Shown piece by piece: positions 27,852 to 35,988 of a stretch of 64,000 nt of DNA. How positions within the stretch are numbered: position 1 is the first letter of the stretch; each line of letters begins with the position of its first letter. The translations under genes and the position numbers were made by a program. Source of the DNA: Acanthopleuribacter pedis (GTDB lineage Bacteria; Acidobacteriota; Holophagae; Acanthopleuribacterales; Acanthopleuribacteraceae); the NCBI RefSeq assembly GCF_017377855.1, contig NZ_JAFREP010000008.1, forward strand, positions 1 through 64,000, in the 5' to 3' direction. The notes beneath the pieces are model-generated. The model ran no database searches, was not told the DNA's origin, and saw only the letters and a list, made by a program, of their open reading frames with translations.

Positions 27852-28764
27852 GTGTTTAGGTCTGGGGCCGGCGCCTTCAGCGGCCTACACGACGGGAACA
27901 CCAAGGGACCCTGGGTAAACGGTTATTCCATAACCATTTACCCAGGGCTGAAATCTCATAACGCCTTCAGCGTAACCAGATGAGGTGCGCCTTCGGCCCA
28001 CCGTTCAAATAAATGGTGGGCCCCACATGGCGGTGTGCGTGCCCGCGTTGGGGCACGCGGAATCGGCACCCTTCCGCCCTTGGCCTTGATCCCGCGCGCG
28101 CCAACGGGGGCCGCACCACCCTTCCGGGGTCGGCCTTGATCCCGCGCGCGCCAACGGGGGCCGCACCACCCTTCCGGGGTCGGCCTTGATCCCGCGCGCC
28201 CCAACGCGGGCCGCACCACCCTTCCGGGGTCGGCCTTGATCCCGCGCGCCCCAACGCGGGCCGCACCACCCTTCCGGGGTCGGCCTTGATCCCGCGCGCG
28301 CCAACGGGGCCGCGCCGCCCCATCCAAGGTTGGCCTTGATCCCGCGCGCCCCAACGGGGCCGCACCGCCCCATCCAAGGGCCATGCTTTGAATAAATGCC
28401 GGGTGAAACCCGGCCACCCTGGACGCATCCTGAAGGGATGCCATATGTTAGCCCCGGGTACGACCATTGAAAATGGTCGCACCCTGGGTCTCGGGGGTTC
28501 ACGAACGGGAAGGCTCTGAAGGAGCCGACACCACCAACGCAACGGGAAAAAAACGGATCACCGGAACCACCCCGCAACCGCACCCCGAACCCTCACCCCG
28601 CAACCGCACCCCGAACCCTCACCCCGCAACCGCACCCCGAACCCGCACCCCGCAACCGCACCCCGAACCCTCACCCCGCAACCGCACCCCGAACCCTCAC
28701 CCCGCAACCGCACCCCGAACCCGCACCCCGAACCCGGAATTCGCAACCCCAACCCAAAACCACG
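27852..28764. repeat. Composite intergenic repeat R2 with 50-bp and 26-bp tandem arrays
   Basis: Fills the gap between convergent rtcR and the 28765 gene. A 50-bp unit containing GGCCTTGATCCCGCGCGC is repeated six times from 28081 to about 28380. Small hairpins such as CATCC-TGAAG-GGATG (28427-28441) and GGCTC-TGAAG-GAGCC (near 28515) flank it. A 26-bp C-rich unit is repeated about 6.5 times at 28570-28740. Flanks around ACCCTGGGTCTC and CGTTCAAATAAATGG are shared with R1. There are no unique spacers, so it is not a CRISPR array. Confidence 0.9.
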
Positions 28765-29418
28765 CTAACCAAAAGAAGCCGCGGCCGCCTCGGCCCATTC
28801 GCCCCGCGCTTCCAACTCCTCGGGAAACAATCCGCCCGCCCTGGCCAGCAACAGTTGTTTGCCGCGCGTTTCGCAGAAGGTCGGGCCGTCTTGGGTGAGC
28901 CACCCCGGCTTGGCTGCCAACAGGTTGCGGGCAAAAAGGAAATCGTCGCAATAGATTTGAAAGGCTTCGTTGAATCCGTCTTCTTCCGGGTAATAACGCG
29001 CCTGTTGCGGTTTGGCCTGGAGTTGGTCGGCAAGGGAAGCCGGGATGCAGGTGAACGGCGGCGGTTGGCTGTCGAGGTCCACCACAATGCACAGCAGCAC
29101 CAAGCTGGGGAAATCGGCTGGATTAACCGAACGGTAATTCATATCAAACAACAACATACCGCGCCGGTTGTGGAAGCGGCCTTTGACGTGGAGGGTATCG
29201 GCGGCGAGTAATACGTCGGTGAACAGGTCGAACTGCTGAAGGCTTTCCAGCGCCGGTTCGCTGAAACGGCGTTGCGGCACCAGGCCCACCTCGCCGCAGG
29301 CCTTGGCAAAAGCTTTGCGCCTTTTTTGATCAAGCACCAAAAACAACAGGCCCGCGCCCAAGAAAAAAACGGTGAACAGGATGTGGAAGGGCCAGTTGAC
29401 GTTATCGTAAAAGTTCAT
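28765..29418 (-). CDS. Single-pass membrane protein of unknown function
   Basis: 217 aa from the ATG at 29418 (a GTG 13 codons earlier is possible; neither has a good ribosome site). Residues about 8-28 (FHILFTVFFLGAGLLFLVL) form one membrane helix close to the N-terminus, then a basic KRRK stretch, so the large C-terminal part would be cytoplasmic. That part has an FHNRRGMLLFDMNYR strand pair reminiscent of DUF3137-like proteins, but I cannot assign a family. It is not coupled to other genes; the C-rich repeat at its 3' side begins about 25 bp past its stop. Confidence 0.72.
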   Translation of the reverse strand: MNFYDNVNWPFHILFTVFFLGAGLLFLVLDQKRRKAFAKACGEVGLVPQRRFSEPALESLQQFDLFTDVLLAADTLHVKGRFHNRRGMLLFDMNYRSVNPADFPSLVLLCIVVDLDSQPPPFTCIPASLADQLQAKPQQARYYPEEDGFNEAFQIYCDDFLFARNLLAAKPGWLTQDGPTFCETRGKQLLLARAGGLFPEELEARGEWAEAAAASFG

Positions 29419-29833
29419 AGCGGCGGTGAGATTTCCTTGTGTAGGGGTTGATTGCACGACTGCGATCCGGGTCTATTGACAAATAGCAGAGATTTGGGAA
29501 GATGACACCTCCAAAGGCAACCAAAGGTTGCGTTTCGCGCGTTTCCACGCCTGCCTTGCCGGCCGGCGACCCCGGGCTGTCGCGACAAGGACCGGCACGG
29601 GACAGCGTGCCCGGTGCTTTAAGGGTGTCCAGGTTGCGCATAACCGCACAACCTGTTTGAGGCGAAAAAGCGCGGTGGGTTCAGGCGAAGCATGGCGCCG
29701 GCTTGATCGGTTTCCTCGATCACCTTTTTGCTTTTGTCGGTTAAGAACCGGCCTAGATTTCCGATAGCCTTTGTTTGTTAAGGAATTTCCTAGATACGCG
29801 ATAAGTCATTTAAACTCCACTTCAGGCGAACTT
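29419..29833. other. Intergenic, no gene recognised
   Basis: Short hairpins occur near 29600 (a CCGG-rich palindrome) and 29650. The region must contain promoters for both divergent neighbours; 29735-29790 is AT-richer, but no convincing -35/-10 pair is visible. Confidence 0.4.
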
Positions 29834-31870
29834 ATGCAGCCAAAAGCCATTCAGAACATCTTTAATAGTTTGAAAGCCTGCTACGATGCCAGCGAGCAGA
29901 ATCCGGTAACCAGCCCGATGGTCGTGGGGCTTTACGAGCGGTTTTTGCAAAACTACAAAGCGATGCTTGAGGATGAAATTTTTCGCATCGATTTCGAGCC
30001 GACGGCGGTTCGGGTCAACGGTATGGCGATTCCCAACGTGGTTTGGATGAGTGAATCGGTGCAATGGTTGCAAGAGGCCTGCGGCTCGCGGCACGTGGAA
30101 AGCCTTGTGTTTGAAGAAGGCGCCACCAAAAAAGATTTGCAGAAATTTATCGCGATGCTGTTCCATCCCGCCAAACGTTTTTCTGATCGAGATACCGCTT
30201 CAAAGATGTTGTTCCGGCAACACGTCCAGACAATCGCGATCAACCCCGAAAACCTGGACGCCACCTTCTCCGATCTGGACGGGCTCAGCATCCCGCGCCA
30301 AGACGGCGGTTACGGCTTTAACCAGGCCCCGGAAATTGACCCCAACATTGTGCCGACCCATTCCTTCACCCAGGCCGATGAGTACGATGAGGCGCCGGAC
30401 CTGCCGCGTGCACCCACCGGGGCGCCCGCCGGCTTCGAGAGTTTTCAGCGCAGCCATTACGACGCGGGCTCAAGCGCACCGCCCGCGGGTTTTGAAAGTT
30501 TTCAGCGGGGTGGCTACGACACGCCGCCACCCGACCGGCCGGAGGGCTTTGAGAGCTTCCAGCGCGGACGGTACGATACCGGGCCGGTCGAGCTTCCGCC
30601 GGATTTTGAATCGTTTGAGCGCGGCGGTCGTGGGGCGATGCAACCCAAAAGCAAGGGTCACGGGGTGCATCTGTTTATTTCGCGCGAGGATCGCGAAACC
30701 TTGATGCAGACCATGTTCCGTTTCATTGACCAGGACCGGCTCAAGAAGGTGGCCGAGTCACTAACGATGATGCGCCGCGACATGGGTTCGCCCGAATACG
30801 AGGTGCGCCGCTTGGCGTTTTCCAGTTACCACGTGGTGGTGTTGGCGCTCATTGAACGCGATCAACTGCGGCCGCTCTCCTCGATTCTGAAAAGCCTCGA
30901 CAAAGATTTGCACGAATGCAAAGAAATCGAGCTGTACCATGTGCATTTGCAATCTCTGATCGAGATCTTGAAGTGGATGCGCAAGAAAAAGCAATACGTG
31001 CGCTTGTTTTTTGCGCTTGACTTGCTGGCGCGCGAAAAGATGCGCAAATCCACCGAGATTCAGGCCATCGTCAAAAAGCAGCTGCGCAAGATTCTCGATC
31101 TTTCGTTGATGGAAGATCTGATGCGCCTCGAATTTCCCGAGATCAAACCCTACTTCAAGTCGTTGTTTGTGCAGCACGGTTTGGCGGTGGTCGATTCGTG
31201 CATGCAGGCCTTGTTTCACTCGGAAGATCGTTCGGTTCGCAAAAAGTTATTGGAAATTCTGATGCGGCTTGGGCCGATGATTTACCCGCTGCTGCTCAAG
31301 GAACTGGATAATGCGATTCGGCGCGATTCGCCTTGGTACATCAAACGCAACCTGTTGACCATTATGGCCAAGGACCCGCCCGTCGAACTTTTGCCCTTTT
31401 TGGATCAGCTTTTGGAAGAGCGCAATACCCGAATTCTGGATCTGGTGTACCGCTGCTTGTTTTTGATTAATGATCGCAGCGCGGTGGAAAAAGGCAAGAT
31501 GTTGCTGAAGCGCGCCAGTGGCGGTTTGCGTACCAAGCTGTTTCAATACGTGCGCTTGAGTAAAGAACCGGCCTACGCGCGGTTCATCGCGGGTTTGTAC
31601 GAGGGCGAAGAGAACCTAAAAGAGAAAATCGACATCATTAATATTCTGGCCACCTTGGACAGTGCCGATTCGATTGCCTTCTTCGATAAAATCCTCAAAA
31701 AAACACGTTTGTTTGAATCGAAAGAAGAAGCCAAGTTGCGTGGTGAAGCGGCCAAAGCCCTTGCGGCCAGCGAACACGCGGCGGCGCGCACGGCGCTCAC
31801 CAAATACGCGCGCGACAAAAACGAGGTCGTGCGCATGATGGTCGAAAAAATTACCAACAACGCCTCGTAA
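29834..31870 (+). CDS. HEAT-like repeat protein with an internal GFESFQR repeat
   Basis: ATG at 29834; a TTG at 29771 has no ribosome site. The product is 678 aa, soluble, with no signal peptide. Residues 1-155 form a helical N-terminal domain with a RHVESLVFEEGATKKDLQKF stretch. Residues about 185-280 are disordered and carry four tandem copies, each about 20 residues, of P-x-GFESFQR-x-x-YD (the last degenerate, FESFERGG). Residues about 295-678 are helical, built from repeated pairs such as a RKKLLEILMRLGPMIYPLLL unit, as in HEAT or ARM scaffolds. Probably a cytoplasmic scaffold or protein-binding platform; no enzymatic motif is seen. It may belong to a family common in this lineage. Confidence 0.82.
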   Translation: MQPKAIQNIFNSLKACYDASEQNPVTSPMVVGLYERFLQNYKAMLEDEIFRIDFEPTAVRVNGMAIPNVVWMSESVQWLQEACGSRHVESLVFEEGATKKDLQKFIAMLFHPAKRFSDRDTASKMLFRQHVQTIAINPENLDATFSDLDGLSIPRQDGGYGFNQAPEIDPNIVPTHSFTQADEYDEAPDLPRAPTGAPAGFESFQRSHYDAGSSAPPAGFESFQRGGYDTPPPDRPEGFESFQRGRYDTGPVELPPDFESFERGGRGAMQPKSKGHGVHLFISREDRETLMQTMFRFIDQDRLKKVAESLTMMRRDMGSPEYEVRRLAFSSYHVVVLALIERDQLRPLSSILKSLDKDLHECKEIELYHVHLQSLIEILKWMRKKKQYVRLFFALDLLAREKMRKSTEIQAIVKKQLRKILDLSLMEDLMRLEFPEIKPYFKSLFVQHGLAVVDSCMQALFHSEDRSVRKKLLEILMRLGPMIYPLLLKELDNAIRRDSPWYIKRNLLTIMAKDPPVELLPFLDQLLEERNTRILDLVYRCLFLINDRSAVEKGKMLLKRASGGLRTKLFQYVRLSKEPAYARFIAGLYEGEENLKEKIDIINILATLDSADSIAFFDKILKKTRLFESKEEAKLRGEAAKALAASEHAAARTALTKYARDKNEVVRMMVEKITNNAS

Positions 31871-31989
31871 CCCGGCTTGAGGCGGCCCCCACCCACCTTG
31901 GCGGGGACACCGCGGCCTTCCCTCTCTTGTCATCCTCGTCCCGCTCTGTTCTAATGCGCCTGTGCTTATTTTTTGCCGAGGTGCTTGCG

Positions 31990-32427
31990 ATGAGTCATGA
32001 AACCATTTTGTACGGCATGATCGATGCCGGTGAGCTGGAGCGCGATACCCTAAATCCCCACTATGCACTGAACCAGGCGGCCCTGGATGCGCTCGGTGAC
32101 GAGGACGACGATCCCGTTCTGCTGCGCGGCATGTTCTCGATTGCACCGCCACGCGCGCGTTTCTCGTCGCAGGTCATCCATTTCGGTGCCTCTTACGAGG
32201 GCTTGGAAAAACGCTGGGATCGCTGGTTGGAAAAATTTGAGGCGTTGCTGCGAACCATGTATTGGTTCAACGCGGTGGTTCATTTGGATTCGGAGCTGTT
32301 TGAAGGCGATTACCGCTATGAATGGATGTTGACCGACAAGGCGTTTGACGATTGTTTGATTGGCGATACCTTAAAACCGATTTACGAGTGGGAATTCACC
32401 GGCGGGCCACGCCTGTTTGATGTCTGA
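31990..32427 (+). CDS. Uncharacterised acidic protein, 145 aa
   Basis: ATG at 31990 with GAGG eight bases upstream. Strongly acidic, soluble, rich in aromatic residues (RTMYWFNAVVHLDSELFEG). There is no known domain that I recognise. It lies 119 bp after the HEAT-like gene and may share its transcript. Confidence 0.7.
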   Translation: MSHETILYGMIDAGELERDTLNPHYALNQAALDALGDEDDDPVLLRGMFSIAPPRARFSSQVIHFGASYEGLEKRWDRWLEKFEALLRTMYWFNAVVHLDSELFEGDYRYEWMLTDKAFDDCLIGDTLKPIYEWEFTGGPRLFDV

Positions 32428-32490
32428 ATTTTTGGCGCGCATCACGCGAAAGCCGACGCCATGCCGTCGGCTTGCGCCTGAGGTGGGTCC

Positions 32491-32525
32491 AAAAAAACGA
32501 AAGCCGACCATGTGAATGGTCGGCT
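32491..32525 (-). terminator. Terminator for the leftward small genes; adjacent second hairpin
   Basis: On the minus strand AGCCGACCAT pairs with ATGGTCGGCT (10-bp stem) and is followed by TTCGTTTTTTT. A second hairpin (AAGCCGACG/CGTCGGCTT, 32450-32473) beyond it has no T run and may end the rightward transcript from 32427. Confidence 0.8.
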
Positions 32526-32587
32526 GACGGGTGGTTGAGGTCTGGAGGAAAACGGGTTGGCCGGGTTGTTGATGGGAGAGAACCGCC

Positions 32588-32803
32588 CTAACAAGTGTGA
32601 CCACTCCGGTGGCAACATACTTTTTGCAAACGCAATTCGCCGGCGTCGCCGTGTTGCACCTCGTAACGATCCAAGGTTTTGGGTTCGACCTTAAAGTAGT
32701 TGGCCAGGGTTTCTTTAATGAAAGAGTCTTTCATACGCGCGGTAAGGTTGAGTTGGTTGCGCTGGAGCTCGTAGCTTTTTCCATTGAGTTCAATGTACAA
32801 CAT
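32588..32803 (-). CDS. Small uncharacterised protein, 71 aa
   Basis: ATG at 32803 with GAGG six bases upstream. The sequence starts MLYIELNGKSYELQRNQLNL and ends in a Cys/His-rich tail (KVCCHRSGHTC), which might bind a metal. It follows the 32826-33008 gene by 22 bp on the same strand and a terminator follows it, giving a clear two-gene transcript. Function unknown. Confidence 0.65.
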   Translation of the reverse strand: MLYIELNGKSYELQRNQLNLTARMKDSFIKETLANYFKVEPKTLDRYEVQHGDAGELRLQKVCCHRSGHTC

Positions 32804-32825
32804 GGGTTTCCTCTGTATCTTTTAT

Positions 32826-33008
32826 TTAAACTGCTTGGGGAAGGCATTCTTCGGTAGGTGTGTCGCTCCGTGAAAAATCCTTCGTTTCATTTTCGGGAGC
32901 GCCGGTTTCTTGTTCGTTGTGGATTTGGATGTGGACGTGAATCTCCAGGCCGTTGCTGTTGGGACTGGAGGTGATTTCGACAGAGAGCGAGTCAAAGGTT
33001 AAGTGCAT
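32826..33008 (-). CDS. Small uncharacterised protein, 60 aa
   Basis: ATG at 33008 with GAGG six bases upstream. It starts with a beta-rich stretch (MHLTFDSLSVEITSSPNSNG) followed by LEIHVHIQIHN and an acidic tail. No family recognised. It is the first gene of the pair with 32588-32803. Confidence 0.6.
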   Translation of the reverse strand: MHLTFDSLSVEITSSPNSNGLEIHVHIQIHNEQETGAPENETKDFSRSDTPTEECLPQAV

Positions 33009-33175
33009 GGCGGGCCTCGTCAAAACATCGCGTGGGGTGCGACGGGTGGGGGTGCGGGTTCCTGTTGGTGGATGGGGGCTTTGTTGTTGCAGCCTCTGGG
33101 GTTAAGTGTACGACCGTGGGTAAGGGGTTGTCGGTGTGCCCGCGCAAGTGCGGGAAAGATAGCGCGTGGGAAAGA

Positions 33176-33745
33176 TCACGGAGTCTGAGTTTTTTGCAAG
33201 GTGGCAAGTAGGCGCGCGGCGATTTTAGCGGTATTCCAGGCGTCGTCGTCGCCTCGATGGTGCCGGCCTTCAAGCGGAATTTTGAGCATTTGTAAGGCGG
33301 CCTTCATGCCGACCTCGCGGGGGAGCTGCAAATGAAGCGCGACCATCGTCTTGATATTGAGGTGGGTGGGGGACAGGGGGAGCGGTATTTCGGTCTGGCT
33401 GCACTGGCGCTCGAATTGGAGTCGGTCGTAGTTGCCGTAGCTGGCCCAAGGTTTGGTTTTGGCGCCGAACCTTTTTCGCAATCGGCTACAGGCTTCCGCG
33501 AAGGGAATGCCGTCTTTGGCGACCATGTCGGGGGTGATGCTGGTTAGCTCGGTGCAGAACGGGCTGATCTCCGATTGTTCGGGACGGACCAGAATCGAGG
33601 TTTTTTCGTGGGGTTGGAGGGTTTCGAGATCGAGTCGGCATAGGCCGATTTCGATGATTTCGGGTGTTTGGCCGGCGGGACGGCGATCTTCCCAGCACGT
33701 CGCCTCCAGATCGATAACCAACATTTCTTTGAGTGAGAGAACCAT
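33176..33745 (-). CDS. DEDDh 3'-5' exonuclease (ERI1/KapD-like)
   Basis: 189 aa. Exo I motif VIDLEATCWE (Asp11, Glu13), exo II region SYGNYDRLQFE (an Asp after the YGN motif) and exo III HHRGDDDAWNTA (His and Asp) give the DEDDh set. A TPEIIEIG segment and an LTSITPDMV motif are as in ERI1/KapD-type single-domain exonucleases, which trim RNA or single-stranded DNA 3' ends. It has no other domain and is not in a polymerase operon. Start ATG at 33745; M8 is an alternative. Confidence 0.92.
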   Translation of the reverse strand: MVLSLKEMLVIDLEATCWEDRRPAGQTPEIIEIGLCRLDLETLQPHEKTSILVRPEQSEISPFCTELTSITPDMVAKDGIPFAEACSRLRKRFGAKTKPWASYGNYDRLQFERQCSQTEIPLPLSPTHLNIKTMVALHLQLPREVGMKAALQMLKIPLEGRHHRGDDDAWNTAKIAARLLATLQKTQTP

Positions 33746-33965
33746 GATGATTTTCCTCTATCGGAGACGGCTGTCTTCGCTGGGACGATCCCTCTTTAAG
33801 CGATTACCGTGCCAAAAGACAGTAGCCAAACCGGTGCAACGTCTAAGAAGCATAGCCTTATAAAATACAGCATTTTACGTCCTGGTGTCGGGTTCGGGGG
33901 TTGCATAGCCATGATGGGTTGATTGTCTCGCTGTCGTCATCAAGTGGTCTCGAGCGGGTGACAAT

Positions 33966-34024
33966 CGCGAAGCTGCGCCCTTTCAGCCGAATCGCGGTGG
34001 TGCAGCTTCGCGGGGTTTTCGTTT
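33966..34024 (+). terminator. Orphan terminator-like hairpin
   Basis: CGCGAAGCTGC (33966-33976) pairs with GCAGCTTCGCG (34002-34012) and GGGTTTTCGTTT follows. No rightward gene lies immediately upstream, so a small RNA or read-through stop is possible. Confidence 0.5.
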
Positions 34025-34025
34025 A

Positions 34026-34080
34026 AGCCCGTATCAGTCACGGGGAGGTGCCGGGGCAATCTTTGTGACTGATGCGGGCT
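34026..34080. repeat. Short palindromic member of the AGCCCGCAT family
   Basis: AGCCCGTATCAGTCAC (34026-34041) pairs with GTGACTGATGCGGGCT (34065-34080), one mismatch. It sits just downstream of the first tRNA-like gene. Confidence 0.8.
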
Positions 34081-34089
34081 AGAGACGAT

Positions 34090-34260
34090 GCCGCGGGTAC
34101 AGGAGTCGAACCTGTTCCGGTCATGCCGGGCCGCGACGCCTGATTGCCAGGCGCCTTCCACCGCCTCCTTCATCAAACCCGATACGCCTTGGTGCTTTTA
34201 TTACCGAGCTTGATGAAAGATGGGGTGGATGCGCGCTTTTCCGTTCGGCCAACGCGCGGC
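34090..34260 (-). ncRNA. tRNA-like RNA 1 with an expanded arm and non-canonical anticodon region
   Basis: Minus strand: 5' GCCGCGCGT (34260-34252) pairs with 3' ACCCGCGGC (34098-34090), one mismatch. D-arm GGCCGAACGGAAAAGC contains the GG pair. T-arm ACAGG/CCTGT with loop TTCGACT and variable arm CCGG/CCGG are intact. Between D-arm and variable arm lies an imperfect long hairpin (TCCACC...TTCATCAA pairing with TTGATGAA...GGTGGA) and a 5-bp stem with loop GGCAATC (CAA in anticodon place, no U33). About 171 nt in total. It resembles a Ser-type tRNA with an insertion; an alternative is a degenerate pseudogene. Confidence 0.5.
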
Positions 34261-34455
34261 ATTTCGTGGGGATGCTGACTTTTTCCACGGCAGGATCGGT
34301 GGAATCGGTTGGATCGGCGGGGAAGCCGGGAAACCGATCACCGTAAGACACCTGCTGTCGTGTTCGGTGCCCCTTCTGGTAAAAGTCGTGACCGAGGAGG
34401 CTCCGTGGCGCCGCCGAGGCCGCCATGGGTTCCCTTGGGTCGGGGTTCTTGTTTG

Positions 34456-34552
34456 GGAGCGTGCAGGAATCGAACCTGCTCCGGCGATGCCGGGCCGCCG
34501 GTCCATGCCACGGGTGGAAGGACCGCGCGCTTTGCCATTCGGCCAACGCTCC
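34456..34552 (-). ncRNA. tRNA-like RNA 2 with a non-canonical anticodon arm
   Basis: Minus strand: acceptor GGAGCGT/ACGCTCC pairs perfectly, D-arm GGCCGAATGGCAAAGC, variable arm CCGGC/GCCGG, T-arm GCAGG/CCTGC with loop TTCGATT. In place of an anticodon stem-loop there is GGTCC/GGACC enclosing CCAC/GTGG; no 5-bp stem with a seven-base loop and U33 can be formed. Discriminator position is C and CCA is not encoded. Confidence 0.6.
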
Positions 34553-34680
34553 GGGGAGGTGCCGCACGGGGTTGCCGCGCGGGATGGGGTGATGCTCGGC
34601 GGCATCGCCCCGCCGGTGCCGTCTCACGGCGGTACCGGTACCCAAAGTGTGCTTGGTGTGCTGTTTGGGTGAAGGGAACG

Positions 34681-34763
34681 GAAGGTACAGGAATCGAACC
34701 TGTTCCGGCTATGCCGGGCCTCTGGTTAGCAACCAGGCGCCTTACCGATCGGCCAACCTTCCA
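34681..34763 (-). tRNA. tRNA-Ser (anticodon GCT)
   Basis: Minus strand: acceptor GGAAGGT/ACCTTCC, D-arm GGCCGATCGGTAAGGC, anticodon loop TTGCTAA (GCT) on a stem with one mismatch at the base (CCTGG/CCAGA), variable arm CCGGC/GCCGG, T-arm ACAGG/CCTGT with loop TTCGATT. The discriminator appears to be C where G is expected for Ser, and no CCA is encoded. It shares GGCCCGGCAT and CAGGTTCGA with the two tRNA-like genes downstream. Confidence 0.85.
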
Positions 34764-34765
34764 GG

Positions 34766-34825
34766 CCTGCATTGCTTACAAGGCTTTCTGCTTCTCGCGA
34801 CGAATCCTTGTAAGCAATGCGGGCT
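34766..34825. repeat. Short palindromic member of the AGCCCGCAT family
   Basis: GCCTGCATTGCTTACAAGG (34766-34784) pairs with its complement at 34807-34825 with a single mismatch, giving a 19-bp stem. It lies two bases upstream of tRNA-Ser on the minus strand, so it would fold in the 5' leader of that transcript. Confidence 0.85.
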
Positions 34826-35988
34826 TTGTTTTGTGAATGGTGAATAAAGAGGAGCGCCTGTTCCAAAAAACAAAGGCCGGATGTCAAAAACCGCTCGAGC
34901 GAAGCGCGAGCGGCTGTTCTCCGTTTGGATCAGGGTAGGTGGTAAAAGAGAATAGGTGGAAACGACGCCGTGTTTTCGGGTCGCGCACTCCTTGCGACCT
35001 GTCCGATGTGTCGTAACACGGGTTGGACAGGCACGCGAGAGGGACGCGACCGCGATCACGGGAACCGCGGGGGTTTACCGCATGAAGCGGGTTACCCCCG
35101 CACAGAGGGTCCTGGCCGCTTGCGCGACAAGGCAATCAAACGCTCGTGGAATGAGGTCCACAGCAAACATCCAAAAATGGTAACGCCGGCATATATCTTA
35201 TAAACGCTCATGCTTGACCGGAGGGGTCCGCCACTCCCGTCAAGGGCGTTCACGCGCTCACCGCACTATTGATGGGTGATTACCGCGAACAATCAGCATT
35301 TCACGCTGGAGAGAAGTCCAAGCCGCGGGTGGCGGAGATGCCGCCGCTGCAAACCTGTCTTCAGTGCGTGTGACTGTTGCTCAATTCGGAACAACGTAGA
35401 AACCGAAGTTTCCAAACGATGTCACCGGTTCGGTAATTCAGCCTGCCGTTTCCTGGGTTCGAGGTTGTCTAGCACCAACCACCGGGCATTCTTCGCCCTA
35501 TGGTCGGTGTGCTGGTACTACCTCGGGAGCCTGCATATTGGGGAAACGACAGGCGAAAATCCACGGTCTGTTCATTGTTGGCGTGGATGATTTGAAAACT
35601 CTTTTTTACTGCCATGTGTTCCCCCTTGTGGAACCCCAAACATTGGTTTCATGTGATGGTCGCACACAAAAGAAAAGTTAGAAGCGAGCTTCTAGGGTTG
35701 GTGGGTTGTTCACCGTGCGACGGGGCCTACTTTATCCAAGTCGCGTGCCAAGGTCAAAGGTAAAGCGGCGAAATACAGAAATAAAATTTCGAGAAAAGCT
35801 GGTTTCGGCTACGTAATATCCGTGTAAGCGGCCTGAAAAGCGGGGTTTATGCGTTTTTGGCTGATGTGCCGCTCCTGTTTGTTTTTTTTATCCTTGCGTC
35901 GGCCGGGCCGCAATACAGCGGACGCGATGTTCGCGAAAAAGCGAGATTTGCGATCTTATTTTCTAGCGAATCTAGCGCTTTGGATTGC
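34826..35988. other. Long non-coding stretch with several stable hairpins
   Basis: No convincing protein gene. Hairpins include CCGCTCG/CGAGCGG near 34892-34914 and GCGGGGGT/ACCCCCGC near 35067-35101. A long imperfect hairpin spans 35461-35524 (listed separately). 35640-35870 is AT-richer and lacks structure. A 104-codon rightward frame at 35276-35590 crosses the hairpin and is unlikely to be translated. Confidence 0.5.
35461..35524. ncRNA. Candidate structured RNA, long hairpin
   Basis: GAGGT at 35461 pairs with ACCTC at 35520-35524; inside, CTAGCAC pairs with GTGCTGG-type sequence, ACCA with TGGT, and GGGC with GCCC around an ATTCTTC loop. The compound stem suggests a small RNA, an mRNA leader or a mobile hairpin. 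Confidence 0.4.

Noticed and set aside
28081-28380. Tandem 50-bp units as a possible CRISPR array
   Set aside because: Copies are head-to-tail with no unique spacers, and no cas gene is near.
27956-28583. Frames encoding repeated RAGSRPTPEGW-type peptides
   Set aside because: Produced by the 50-bp array in all frames; no ribosome site.
28467-28898. Pro/Asn/Arg-rich frame
   Set aside because: Translation of the 26-bp C-rich array.
34201-34645. Leftward frames over the tRNA-like cluster
   Set aside because: The peptide pattern with GIAGAGSIPAR is the well-known read-through of tRNA T-arms, not a gene.
35276-35590. Rightward 104-codon frame
   Set aside because: Cys/Arg/Ser-rich, no ribosome site, crosses the 35461-35524 hairpin.
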